Below are positions 50,901-60,833 of a stretch of DNA of 64,000 bases, in pieces. How positions within the stretch are numbered: the first letter of the stretch is position 1; every line of letters begins with the position of its first letter. Source of the stretch: Liolophura sinensis (taxonomy: Eukaryota; Mollusca; Polyplacophora; Chitonida; Chitonidae); NCBI RefSeq assembly GCF_032854445.1, contig NC_088295.1, positions 8,992,501 through 9,056,500 on the forward strand, in the 5' to 3' direction. Under the pieces are notes generated by a model. That model saw only the letters and a program-made list of their open reading frames with translations. It did no database searches and was not told the origin of the DNA. The position numbers were made by a program, and so were the translations under genes.

Positions 50901-53900
50901 GGATATTTTCTAGACAACATCACAATGGGGACTTGTGGAGGTTTTCTTATTAAATATGCACACTGAATTATTTTCACAAAGAAAATTTCAGCAGTCTTGT
51001 ACAGTAACAGAAGAATTTTTGTAAGAATTGAAAGCTTTGCAGTTCACCTTTAACTTTATAAACAACAGTTCAAGTGAACATAAAGCCTACCAGTATATAT
51101 ACATTGATAAAAGGAAATAGGGCACAGGTAACATAGAAAAATATTTTTTATAGTCTATAAAGTTTTGAAAACCGAGAAGATGGAGTTCTACATTGGGGGT
51201 ATGGCATCGACAGGTGATTACATTGTAACTCTGAGTAACCATGTTGTAGAAATCCTTATGAACGCACCCTGCCACAAGGGGACACAGTATATGAACACAC
51301 ACCTAATGAGTCCTCGTTGTCATATGACATGAAACGCAAGCATACGTACATAGATATATACATATCTTCTGGTGTGTCAGCAGCTTTGAGGCCTTCATTA
51401 TTGAATGTGCCTACATCTATAACCTGTGTTGTCTGCTCAGTTCCCTGCCCCCACAGCCTCCCAGCTGAGAGAGTTCATCTTTAAGCTGCTGCTCGTCCCT
51501 TACTACTTGATCATCTCATTCACCTGGCATTGGCTGGATGACCACTACTGGACAGCACGCCTCATCCTCATCAACTGTGTGGCCAGCACTATCCTGGAGA
51601 TCATCTCCATCTGGAGGTTCCTCAAGGGCAACTGGAGGTATGTAAAGGCCAGCATTTCACATACACATTCGTGTATTGTACTGTGTACCACAGGTTTCAG
51701 TCTAACCTAATATGCAGAAGTACCCTATTTCTGTGTTCTTTTCGCATGCTTAAAGGATTGGTGTCCAGATTTACCAGTTAATCATAATTAGCTACACTCG
51801 AATATATTGTTCAATTGAGTTCAAAAAAGTATTTTAAAAAGTGTACATTAATCGCAGTATGCTACAGTAATATGGCACATAAATCCACTAGATAATGAGG
51901 CTGGTTTTGTGCATTTTTTCCGCCAACACTTGGTAGTCTCCGCAGAATTATGTCATACAAGTCCAACCGTTATGAGCCGTCAGAGATTCGCCATTTACCT
52001 GAGTGTTAATAAAGCTACATGTGTGGCAACAAGCATGTCGAACTTCTTCCGAAATGGTTTGCTGCTCTGCATACGGTTGTAAGAACAGGTCGTCAAAAAA
52101 ACCCTGAAGTTATATTTTTTCAAGTTTCCCAACAGTTTTGTCTTCAGGAAGAAGTGGATTTACAATTCAGGATGTAAGGATTTTGTACCCATAAAAGATA
52201 GCCCCATCTGCTCTTGCCATTTTTCATCTGAAAGTTATGAGAGGAATACAGCTAGTGGGACTTCAAAAGATTTGGCTACCATGCAGGCTGCAGTTGACCA
52301 AAAAACTCAAACTTAACTGAACTTAAAACTGACAGATAGCAAATCTCTGTACAATAACACCGACATCCACATTTATATTGTACACCACTATATTGGCATG
52401 CAAGCAGGTTATTTGGAATGCCAACAATATCATGCAGTTGTCATACAGGTAGGAATTCAGAATACCTCTGGGAATAAAATGATATTTATTGTGATATTTG
52501 ATATAATAAATGATATTTATTACAGAGGGAAAGAATAGTAAATGAATACTACAAAATAAACACATGAAGTGTACAGCTTACCAGTCTCTATTGCCAGTGT
52601 GGTTGGAACTGCCACAATAATTATAGATCAGATTCAACATCTGAAAATCCAGAATCTGAAGTCTGGCCAGGCATTTGAGGGTCATGAATCGGAGCATCAA
52701 CGTCGTCCATTATGGGTTCAAACTGAAACAGTATTATATTTGCTTCTGAGTAGCTAGTATCTCGAAAATGACGCTGTTTTGATAGGAATTCCCAGGTTAT
52801 TTAGGGGAGCTAGACTTGGGTTGGCTGTCTATGACGACACTGAACAGTACCGGGCGGCCAGATGGAGATCAGCTAGGTCAGTAAATCTATTATTTTGTGG
52901 GTTTAAAGCCATTATTACGTCTCTCAGAAGCCCTCCCACTAATATTCTGTTCAAAGAGATTATAATCGTAATTATAATTATAAATTAGGACAACTAGCTA
53001 AGTCTGGACTCTAATCCTTTAAGTTGGTATGCTCAGGCCAGCATTTCACCTACACACAGTGTGCCACAGGTCTGAGTCTGACCTAATATATACAAACACC
53101 CTTTTTCTTCAACCTTTTTGCACGCTTAAGAGAATCTGGAGGTATCCTAATTCCTAAGCTTTTTTGCATATGAAAAGGGAAATTTCAGTGCAATTTGTGC
53201 ACATTTCTGATTTCATTTTGGAGACAAAATTACATTAGTTGGATTCTAATGCTTCACACAAAGTACAATTTTATCAGCCTACACAGAATAATCCCTCCAG
53301 AATGTGCCTGAAAAGCACTTTGTTACCGTGTGAAAAGGTTGAAGAATTACACTGTGTACAGGTCAGCATTTCACATACACATTCATGTATTGTACTGTGT
53401 AGCCCAGGTCTGAGTCTGACCTCATATTCACTCTTTGTATGTATTGTATTGTGTACCCCAGGTCTGAGTCTGACCTCATATTCACTCTTTGTAGGTATTG
53501 TACTGTGTAGCCCAGGTCTGAGTCTGACCTCATATTCACTCTTTGTTTGTATTGTACTATGTACCACAGGGCTGAGTCTGACCTCATATTCACTCTTTGT
53601 ATGTATTGTATTGTGTAGCCCAGGTCTGAGTCTGACCTCATATTCACTCTTTGTATGTATTGTACTGTGTAGCCCAGGTCTGAGTCTGACCTCATATTCA
53701 CTCTTTGTATATATTGTACTGTGTATCCCAGGGCTGAATCTGACCTCATATTCACTCTTTGTTTGTATTGTACTATTTAGCCCAGGTCTGAGTCTGACCT
53801 CATATTCACTCTTTGTATATATTGTACTGTGTAGCCCAGGGCTGAGTCTGACCTCATATTCACTCTTTGTATATCAACCTCTTTATATTCCGACTGATGG

Positions 53901-54634
53901 TGAATAAACGAACAAACATATAAAAATCAAATGTACTCTATTTCTTCAACCTTCGAGCATATTTAACCTGGTCGTGGTTGGTCATGGATTTTCTCCTAGA
54001 CACTGCCCAGTTTCCTTACACCATAATGCAGGAATATTCCTGAGTAAAACACCGACCAAATAAATAAATTAATTTTTTTGGTCTTATTTAAGAGCAACTT
54101 TGAATGTAAAATATACCCATTTTATTTCTTTTGGTTATGGCTATAGTTTTTTTTTGGTGAGGTGTGTAAGAATCTTATTCCTGCTGCCTTTGTTGTGGCT
54201 TTATGGCTTAGCATTTGTCAAATACATGGCACTGCTAAGCTCCATTTATACATTGTACATGGATCTGAAATAATCCCACCTTCGTTTACTTCACGTATAA
54301 CTATCTTGTGACGTTACTAAGTATAATTTGAGTATGTATTTGTAAATCGAAAAACAACAACACTCAAAATCACACCCTAATTCACCATTATTGTATGTGT
54401 GATATTATTTGTATCAAACAGGTACACATTGATTGATGGTGTTACCTCCCTTTGTCTACTTTCAGGTCCCTCTACAGCCGTGTGACGACCTACATCAGGA
54501 GCTGGCTATCTATAGGGCTGTTTGCCGCTGTCTGGCCTCTTATACCCGTCTTTTTCACAGACTGTATTTTTTATATTGCTCTCTTTTACTCGCCTCTGCT
54601 CTCAATAGAAAGGTTGTACATGGAATTTGTTTAG
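47506..54634 (+). CDS. BFAR: BFAR-like (RNF47) RING/SAM membrane E3 ubiquitin ligase, seven coding exons
   Basis: Bifunctional apoptosis regulator is an ER-membrane RING E3 ligase with a SAM domain that bridges apoptosis and ER-stress pathways. Coding exons are 47506-47900, 48470-48656, 49120-49276, 49779-49927, 50293-50460, 51441-51637 and 54466-54634, joining in frame to about 473 aa (human is 450). The RING is C3HC4: C78-x2-C81, C93, H95, C98, C101, C114 and C117. A membrane segment at about 184-203 follows. A SAM-like region (about 216-285) ends in SLGVKPPQNLWDFK, nearly identical to vertebrate BFAR. Membrane helices at about 365-383, 393-412 and 430-460 follow, with WPLIP conserved. Intron 3 uses a GC donor. 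The last codons are uncertain: read-through gives SIERLYMEFV, but a donor at 54613 could splice to a further short exon. Confidence 0.94.
47993..48140 (-). mobile_element. SINE family 1, truncated, in BFAR intron 1
   Basis: Tail (tttgattggtgttttacact) and body to gcagaccttcccacaccgg; no head. Confidence 0.82.
48470..48656 (+). CDS. BFAR: BFAR exon 2 (linker and start of first membrane segment)
   Basis: The acceptor is tctatcag and the donor ctg|gtatgt. It codes RNTIEVLFNTEL, matching the family's RDAIEKLFPD, then a charged linker and GLAFSVFTVL, the first half of a membrane helix completed by ILYLLWYW in the next exon. Confidence 0.92.
48762..48887. repeat. 63-bp tandem duplication in BFAR intron 2
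   Basis: agaatttataggattgccag with gtctttactgggacttgat recurs 63 bp later as agaatttataggtttaccag with tctttactggcacttgat. Confidence 0.8.
49120..49276 (+). CDS. BFAR: BFAR exon 3 (membrane segment and SAM start); GC splice donor
   Basis: The acceptor is tttggatag. It codes ILYLLWYWGHSDYDLLVNKP, then WRASDVEHWLGELGTWAQPY, a SAM helix. The exon ends atag|gcaagt: only this GC donor gives the phase (1) needed to rebuild D247-GTLLMNIDEE. The nearby GT donor, five bases on, would shift frame. Confidence 0.9.
49779..49927 (+). CDS. BFAR: BFAR exon 4 (rest of SAM region)
   Basis: The acceptor is tcctgcag and the donor aag|gtgaag, phase 0. It codes DGTLLMNIDEENIASVLNIT and LSLAKSLGVKPPQNLWDFK, the most conserved stretch with vertebrate BFAR. 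Confidence 0.94.
50293..50460 (+). CDS. BFAR: BFAR exon 5
   Basis: The acceptor is ctgttacag and the donor aag|gtaagg; exactly 56 codons, phase 0 on both sides. It codes ALYRGQTLFLLYGMKDFPRV and a hydrophobic SYMFAYDEVFVPFVQF, matching the family's SLFLLYALKSSPRLSLLYLY. Confidence 0.93.
50679..51049. mobile_element. 371-bp MITE with TTAA target duplications (T2/Kolobok-like ends)
   Basis: It is flanked by TTAA at 50675-50678 and 51050-51053. The left end is aggagaactgcagag and the inverted right end aggtgaactgcaaag (13 of 15). There is no coding capacity. The outer TTAAAGG matches the ends I recall for T2-type MITEs. It lies in BFAR intron 5, about 700 bp from the THAP element but with different inner TIR sequence. 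Confidence 0.7.
51263..51332 (+). mobile_element. SINE family 2 fragment in BFAR intron 5
   Basis: Reads gccacaaggggacacagtat and cacctaatgagtcctcgttg, the inverse of the family 2 core. It sits about 210 bp after the 371-bp MITE. Confidence 0.55.
51441..51637 (+). CDS. BFAR: BFAR exon 6 (two membrane helices)
   Basis: The acceptor is gtctgctcag and the donor ag|gtatgt, phase 2. It codes QLREFIFKLLLVPYYLIISF and HYWTARLILINCVASTILEI, family-typical helices. Ten bases past the donor a dispersed repeat begins that also seeds the 54-bp array downstream. Confidence 0.94.
51754..53018. mobile_element. Kolobok-like THAP DNA transposon remnant with TTAA target duplications
   Basis: A 1265-bp element is bounded by TTAA at 51750-51753 and 53019-53022. 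Its ends are inverted repeats: the left end reads aggattggtgtccagattta and the right end, on the other strand, aggattagagtccagactta (17 of 20 match). Inside on + lies a broken THAP-domain ORF. THAP plus TTAA duplications is the combination known for the Kolobok superfamily; P elements make 8-bp duplications and piggyBac lacks THAP. Most of the transposase is missing, so it is non-autonomous. It lies in BFAR intron 6. Confidence 0.7.
52054..52316 (+). pseudogene. Broken THAP-domain ORF (transposase N-terminus)
   Basis: ATG 52054 opens MVCCSAYGCKNRSSKKP, the N-terminal zinc ligands of a C2CH THAP finger, then hits TGA at 52105. The rest continues in another frame from 52119: FKFPN, RKKWIY, DFVPIKDSPICS and CHFSSESYER, giving the W, the second Cys and the His of the finger, to TAA at 52314-52316. 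The shift falls near an A6 run and a T6 run (52095-52120), typical slippage sites. The domain is thus nearly complete but disabled by one frameshift. No DDE/catalytic part follows. Confidence 0.75.
53035..53386. repeat. Dispersed repeat, copy in BFAR intron 6
   Basis: It starts ggccagcatttcacctacac, like 51645 onward, and its second half matches 15383-15600. Its end (gtcagcatttcacatacaca) leads straight into the 54-bp tandem array, so the array grew within this repeat. Confidence 0.55.
53387..53872. repeat. 54-bp minisatellite, exactly 9 copies
   Basis: The unit begins gtattgtactgtgtagccca and includes ggtctgagtctgacctcata. Every unit is 54 bp, so + reads CIVLCSPGLSLTSYSLFV repeatedly without a stop for 222 codons including flanks. 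In BFAR intron 6, between exons whose join is clear, so not part of BFAR. Confidence 0.93.
53964..54071 (+). mobile_element. SINE family 1, truncated, in BFAR intron 6
   Basis: Reads aacctggtcgtggttggtca to accgaccaaataaataaatt, with the cgtcgtataagtgaa part deleted. Confidence 0.75.
54466..54634 (+). CDS. BFAR: BFAR last recognisable exon
   Basis: The acceptor is tactttcag. It codes SLYSRVTTYIRSWLSIGLFA, AVWPLIPVFF, CIFYIALFYSPLLSIE, the conserved terminal membrane segment. Read-through ends at TAG 54632-54634. Alternatively ag|gttgta at 54613 splices on, for example to gcag|aaagg at 55441, which would end after RKVAENS. The human protein runs about 13 residues further than this read-through, so both remain open. 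Confidence 0.82.
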
Positions 54635-54799
54635 CATATGTGGATATTTTAATTTTGACCTCTGTCAGTGAGATGGCTTTGTTTAAATACAACATTAAAT
54701 CGCTTAAATTCTCTTTCACCAAATATTTTAAATAGATTTTCCGGTGAATGTTTTATCCGTTACAAGCAGGTGTGAAAATCACTTTTTCTTTTTGTCTGA

Positions 54800-55145
54800 A
54801 GGTTGACTTCCTGTCTTTCAACTTGATCCATGGACCTGTAAGTCAAATTTTTCATGTTCTGACTTCCACCATGGGACTGTCATTTAGGTTTTTGATATAC
54901 TATCTTTTATGATGGGTTGTCAGCCTGCCAGTCAAACTTTGACATCCTGTATTTTAAGACGAGTCATTGGCCTACCGGTCCAGTTTTTGACATTATGTCT
55001 TTTAGGATGAGTCATTGGCCTGGTGGTCAAGTCTTTGACATTATGTCTTTTAAGATGAGTCATTGGCCTATCAAGTTTTTGACATTATGTCTTTTAAGAT
55101 GAGTCATTGGCCTATCAAGTTTTTGACATTATGTATTTTATGATT
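54800..55145. repeat. Degenerate tandem repeat of 43-50 bp after the last BFAR exon
   Basis: Units share tttgacattatgtcttttaa and gatgagtcattggcctatca; the last two units are nearly identical and those before 54900 are decayed. Confidence 0.82.
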
Positions 55146-56766
55146 GACCTGAAATTTTAAAGTTTGAAATGGGCATTCTTCAGAAATAGGAGAAGTAAAA
55201 ATCCAAATCCTGTGTGTTAGCAGTGAAAACAAACCCAAAACAAGAAACAGGGGGTGTGGACTCAGGTTACCTCCTGACAAACATACATGTACATATCCAT
55301 CACCACTACTGCTGCTTAACAGCATATTATTTTAGCCTGCGGTGTAATTTTTTGATGTATAGGATCCTTGTTCTGTTTGTTCATTGTTTGTACATAAATG
55401 GACAGGTTTATTAGTCAAGTTGTATGTTCCCACCATGCAGAAAGGTGGCAGAAAACAGCTAGCCTAATGAGAAAGACAGGACTAGTCATACAGCAGACTA
55501 CAGTGACTGTAAAGGAAGAATGACAGTGGTACTGAGGTCAGTGAGAATATATTATGGGTGTTTTTTTTTTTCTTTTCTTTTCTTTTGCCAAGTGAGACAT
55601 AAAGTTGATATTTATTCTTCTATTTAACCCAAGGTACATGTACACTATGTTTTGATCTCCTTGATCAATACTTTTTTTGTGGTTCAGGTTATATTTTACA
55701 GAGTTGTATCATTTTACACTACAGCTGTGTGCAGACTTTTTTATAGGGTTTCACCGTTCAGCCTGGAGAAGGCCAAAATTTGGCCTACATGTACATGTAT
55801 ATCTGTAGGAAACACGACCCAGTACACATGTGGAAACTTGTTGACTGTTTAGCCAACATAACAATAGATGTAAAATATATGTAAGATATTGAAAGTTCTT
55901 TCGAATTCTGCCAAGAAGTAGAAGCAACAATTGTCATATAGAAGAGTCTAAGTGATTTAGTTTACCTTCATTTGAACATATTTTACTTCTGTATAGTTTG
56001 CATTTCTTGCATGGGAGCTTTGCTTCTCCTAAATAATTAGCTGGTTAGGGGTGTATAAAGGTGCTAGACCATTATGCTGTCCATTTTCCCACTTCTGGTA
56101 TGGCTATATTGTATCTGTGATAAATGGTAGTGTTGTATTTGTTATGAGGAGGAAGTGGCCCACCCTGTTTCATCACCCTGACCAGTCTGTTGTTATAGAG
56201 GTATTGTTGAGGTTCCAATCTTTCATAAAATCGTTCTAGACAAGTTAGACATCAGCTTCCGTCTATTTCAGGGGAATGGTTTCAAACATTCCTTATGCCA
56301 TTGTCCACCACTTAGAAATTCAGCGTTGGGATAAATATATGTATAAATATGTAGTTATTCATGTCTACACTCGCTATAGTCTCATTACTGAAGCATTGCA
56401 GTAGTGTCCAAAACCACCCATCCATACCTTGTCACTAATACCTTATGAAGTCAAGACTGCTAAATGAGGATAAATTATTATATTTTCATTATATTTTTGT
56501 CTGGGTACTGAGACCATATACAGCTATTAGCATGGATAACCGGTTTCCTGAACTTTATAATTTTCCTAATGTAGCTACTGTTGCTTTGAAAAGTTTGTCG
56601 GAAGTTTTCCATACCTATATCTGATCCCTTGGTATTTCAGGCAAGGGAAATGACGTCTCTGAGTAAAACTTCACCACAGAACATATAAATTTTAGACATA
56701 GTGATCACTGACCTTTTCATGCTTTTTTAAAAATTTTGTGTGATAATGACATTTATTCTTGTCTCA

Positions 56767-57119
56767 AATAAAGATACTGAAATTTATGGTTTTGGCTTAG
56801 AGTATATTTTACATTTGTTCGTATACATCAAATAAGAAAACTGAGTTTTCTGTTTCAGTATTCCTTTTTGCTTGCAGCATGCTTTCTTCGAGTTCACTCT
56901 TCTATTCACCGGAATACCTACCATTATAAAGTGCTATCATGTACGTGTTAGCCAGAAAGGCATGCTATATCTCTATGCTCAGACCAATACAGTACTTCTA
57001 GGCTTGGCAATATTTATAAACTGGGACGAGAACTGGTTGGAATTGTGTCACATCCATTCAAGAACCTGATAAAGTTTGTGTCTCCCGGTTCAGTTATAAT
57101 TCAGAGACAGTGGAATAAA
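56767..57119 (+). promoter_or_regulatory. Candidate poly(A) signals downstream of BFAR
   Basis: AATAAA hexamers at 56767-56772 and 57114-57119 are the plainest 3' end candidates. They would imply a 3' UTR of about 2.2-2.5 kb, so an earlier unseen signal or a further exon is possible. Confidence 0.25.
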
Positions 57120-58510
57120 TTTTGTGACCCTAGACTGAAGAAGGCGCAATGTATATTACAACAGGAGGTACATTTACCAAGTGAAATATGAACACGATGA
57201 AGCGATGAGTGCTGAGCATCAATGTATCACATTTACTCTAACTCATCAGTTGTTGAACCGGACGTAAAATGCTTTCTGTTATGGTAATCGTTACTAATAT
57301 TTGTATTGAAATTTATTTTTTACGCCATATTTTAGCCTCACAGAAGAGACATACTGCTCTTGTCGAAAAAAAAAAAAACAGTTGAGAATTACAGTCAGTT
57401 TTTCAGTAGACTCGTGTAGCAAACCTATTCTTGTTGAGGCTGCCACTTGTGTACATTTTATGCGGATTGGGGAAAACCGAGACATTGCATCTGTATTAGT
57501 CAACTCACAACATCTCAGTAAGGTATTAGAGGATCTCTGATGAAGCTGGTGCCTTAACAATCTGCACTCCCGTAATGTATTTATACTTGTTAAACGCAGA
57601 AAAGGGCTCTCTGTATCTGTTCATTTTGTTCTACGTGTCATCGTTAGTGGAACGCGACAGTCAGAAAAGACAGGTATATCTCCCGTGTGTATATATCCCA
57701 CTTGTGTTATCGGAAACGATAAGCAGCTAATAGTGTCCCACTCTCTTCAACATGATCTTATTCTGATTCTAGCACAATCTTCATCTTCTTCTCAAAATCG
57801 TGAATCACACAAGCAACTGGCGGGCTAGATTTTTACAGAGTATTATTATACGCGAGTGCTTCTCAAGATCGAAAAGCTGGTTATAAAGCTCTGGAGCGGA
57901 GCGATGTTTGATGGTGTGGGCATTCACGCCACTCCTGTCTGTGAAGAATGCGTGCTACCTGTGACTGAGTGCCACTAATGGGCTCACTAAGGCCATTGCC
58001 AACAATGATTCGGCCTGAGTGCACGGCCCTCAGACTTCACGTCTAAGCCCTGGCAAAGGTCAAGGAAATACACTCTCTTCCGGCAGCCAATGGGAATAAT
58101 GCCAACGTTCATCAGCTTCACTGTTAAAGTGAAACTCTTTAGTTGTACCTGTGTCTGTCTATGGCTTCAGATCTTGCCCTAAAACATAATAAACCCTTGG
58201 GCACTGGTTGTGCAAATGATGTATTGAACGCTGAAGCAATGTTTGTATGTCATACATATGTAATATATGTGTGTTAATTTCAGTTTTACATTTTTACCGA
58301 ATGGTTGTGTAACCCGGTAGCACCGCGAGGACAGTGGTTAACACATAATTTTCGTATACGATATGTTGTATACTGGCTGATCGGCACATTGTAGTGTTTA
58401 ATACTGTAATCGTGTGCGATTGTGTTACCGTACTGAGCAGTTGTTTTATCATTAATGCATTTGACCACGAATATAGTGTGCATATCTGTACGTCAGATGT
58501 GGGAACCATT

Positions 58511-58838
58511 ACCGTGGGTTTGTGGTAGGAGCGTCCGCTTCGAAGTCAGGATCAATCCCGAGTCGGGTCATACCGGATTTACAAAATGGTGATTTTTGCT
58601 GCCTCGCTTGTCGCTCAGCACTGAGAGGTGAGAGCAAGGAAACAAGACTGGTTGGTCCAGTGCCACTGTTAAATGTGGCTGAGTGGTGTGTCATGTCTGG
58701 TGTCTTCGGCATGATGCCTCACTATCGGCAACACTTTGGCACACATGTACACACACACACATGTGCACACACCCTATGACTCCATGTCCTCATATGACTG
58801 ACAAATTCTTAAGTACGACGTAAAACCGAAGGCATACA
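58511..58838 (+). mobile_element. SINE family 2, full length
   Basis: The tRNA-like head (gtggtaggagcgtccgcttc) with a B box in aggatcaatcccgagtcggg is followed by the family body (gtgtcttcggcatgatgcct), a CA run and the tail aattcttaagtacgacgtaa. No duplication seen. Confidence 0.75.
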
Positions 58839-58970
58839 TACAGGTAGGACGATATACATGAAAAGCTGGTCTCAAATACGCACCATACATCAGTTAATAA
58901 ATATGTGATGCATTAAATATGATCTTTTACAACAGTTTGTTTATTAACATTTGGGGGTGGGGGAGGGGGT

Positions 58971-59180
58971 GATCCCTGGACGAGTTGGTTAAGGCGCCAG
59001 CGCGGCGTAGTGACCCAGGAGCCTCCCACCAATGCGGTCGCTGTGAGTTCAAGTCTTGCCCATGCTGGCTTCCTCTCCACCAGTACTTGGGAAGGTTTTC
59101 AGCAACCTGCGGTTGGTCGTGGGTTTCCCTCCGGGCGAAAATAAAGTGAAATATTCTTGCGTAAAACACCACTCAGATCA
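58971..59180 (+). mobile_element. SINE family 1 with tRNA head, internal deletion
   Basis: The head retains A box text (gacgagttggttaaggcgcc) and B box text (gcggtcgctgtgagttcaag). The middle of the body (ctctgcccggtttc..ataag) is missing and the tail is worn. Confidence 0.82.
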
Positions 59181-59274
59181 AAAATCAAACTTAATATTGG
59201 TTTTGTGTTGGACGATGCTCTCTCTTTCTGGGTCATTCATTTAAGGCATTGCTCTTACCACAACTTATCGGTCT

Positions 59275-59420
59275 TTCACCACCGGGGTCACCGGCTCGAA
59301 TCCAGCTCTAAACACCTCGGCTGCGTCTTTATATCAGGAGATTTGTAACGTTACTGTCAGAGCGCGGTGGTTTACTCCTGGTAGTTCGCGCTCCTCCACC
59401 AATAAACCTGATCCAAGTCC
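59275..59420 (+). mobile_element. Third SINE-like family fragment
   Basis: Reads gggtcaccggctcgaatcca (B-box-like) then gcggtggtttactcctggta and ctcctccaccaataaacctg, matching the family core. It lies directly between two family 1 copies. Confidence 0.5.
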
Positions 59421-59554
59421 CATGAGTGAATTCCCGTAGTATGAAATTAATGTAGGTGTGATATCCGATCTCAACTGTTGAACATTTTGTGAAAGTGGGT
59501 GCAAATTTCTTGCCGTTCAGGTGTTGTGTGGTTATGACGTGTCACCTGTCCCTG

Positions 59555-59769
59555 TATTTATTTATTTGAGTGGTGTTTTACGTCGTACTCAAGAATGTTT
59601 CACTTATGCCACAGCGGCCATCCGCAGGTTGCTGGCAGATCTTCCCACGTACATCCGAAGAGGAAGCCAGCATGAGCTGGACTTGAACTCACAGCAACCG
59701 CATTGGTGAGAGGCTTCTGTGTCATTACGCTGCATTAGCGCGCTACCCAAATAAGCCACGGAGGTCCCC
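59555..59769 (-). mobile_element. SINE family 1, internal deletion
   Basis: Tail, a jump from gcggcca straight to tccgcaggttgctggcagat, then a full head to gccacggaggtcccc. A possible 7-bp duplication tgtccct lies on both sides. Confidence 0.82.
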
Positions 59770-60692
59770 TTGTCCCTTTAGGACAGGGAAGTGTTAGTTA
59801 TGTGATCTAGTTAATAAATTCCACATATGTGAATAATTGTATTAGACGTCGAAGCCCACATACATGAAACCTTTTTGGTGTTACGCACACGTAACTGTCA
59901 TGGGAACATAAAGCCTACCCCGCACCCTTGTGGCTATGGCTTACAGGTAAGGCAAAAAGTTCCGTGCAAACTGATCTAGGGCTGGTTTTACCGGGCACTC
60001 TAATTGTAGCAGGCATGCATCCACCATGAATACAGGTTGGCTCGGTGCAATGTAGTTACGAGCATGTAACCCTAAGAGGACCTCGTGCAAATGGATCCAG
60101 ATCTTTGGTCAAGCTCGTTTTATAATGGATCATTATGAATGTGTAAGAAATGGTCCATTATTTGACCCTTGCTTCCGCTGTCTGTTACATAGGTTTGTAG
60201 GTCCACTCCCCAGCGAGGTCTCACCTTGTGTGGGTTAATGCTTGGATGTCACGTTGCCAGAGAGTGTTCCCAGTGTGGAGCTCGCGCTCGTGCTAACCCC
60301 ATGGTATTCCCGTGGGGGATTTCGTTATCAATGGTGTTGACCAGTCATGGCGAAATCTCATGTCATATTTATGTCATCTGTCTACCATACTGTAATATTA
60401 AACCCATTTTTTTCCCTCTCGGAGGACGCACACTTTGAAGAGACAATACATTTTCTTTCCCGAAGAAGTAAATTATTGACTGGTACTCCTACCGGTCCAA
60501 TATCTCTAGACACACGGATTGGTGCGGCATTCATCGTACTGCACAAGTAAGTTCGTAAGGTTTGAGGGCTTTACACGAAAGCCCAGTAGCGCTGTCATAT
60601 AAAATCGTCGTCATTTTCGCCTTTGGGCACTTTTGCTTAGTCTGAGGAAGTAAGTCTATTCTGAATAAGTTTGCTGATAATTGCCTACTTCT

Positions 60693-60833
60693 AGCAACCT
60701 GCGGATGGTCATGGGTTTCCTGCGGGCTCTGTCCGCTTTTCTCCCACCAAAATGCTGGCCCCCGTCGTGAAAGTGAAATATTCTTGATTACTGCGTAAAA
60801 CTCCAATAAAATAAAATAATTAAATAAATAAAA
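60693..60833 (+). mobile_element. SINE family 1, 5'-truncated
   Basis: Body from agcaacctgcggatggtcat to a gcgtaaaactccaataaaat tail with extra AAAT repeats. Confidence 0.82.

Noticed and set aside
56872-57069. Possible last BFAR exon after a ttgcag acceptor
   Set aside because: In the phase required from exon 7 it gives only a short Ser-rich tail with a stop, and the longer frame shows no similarity to BFAR.
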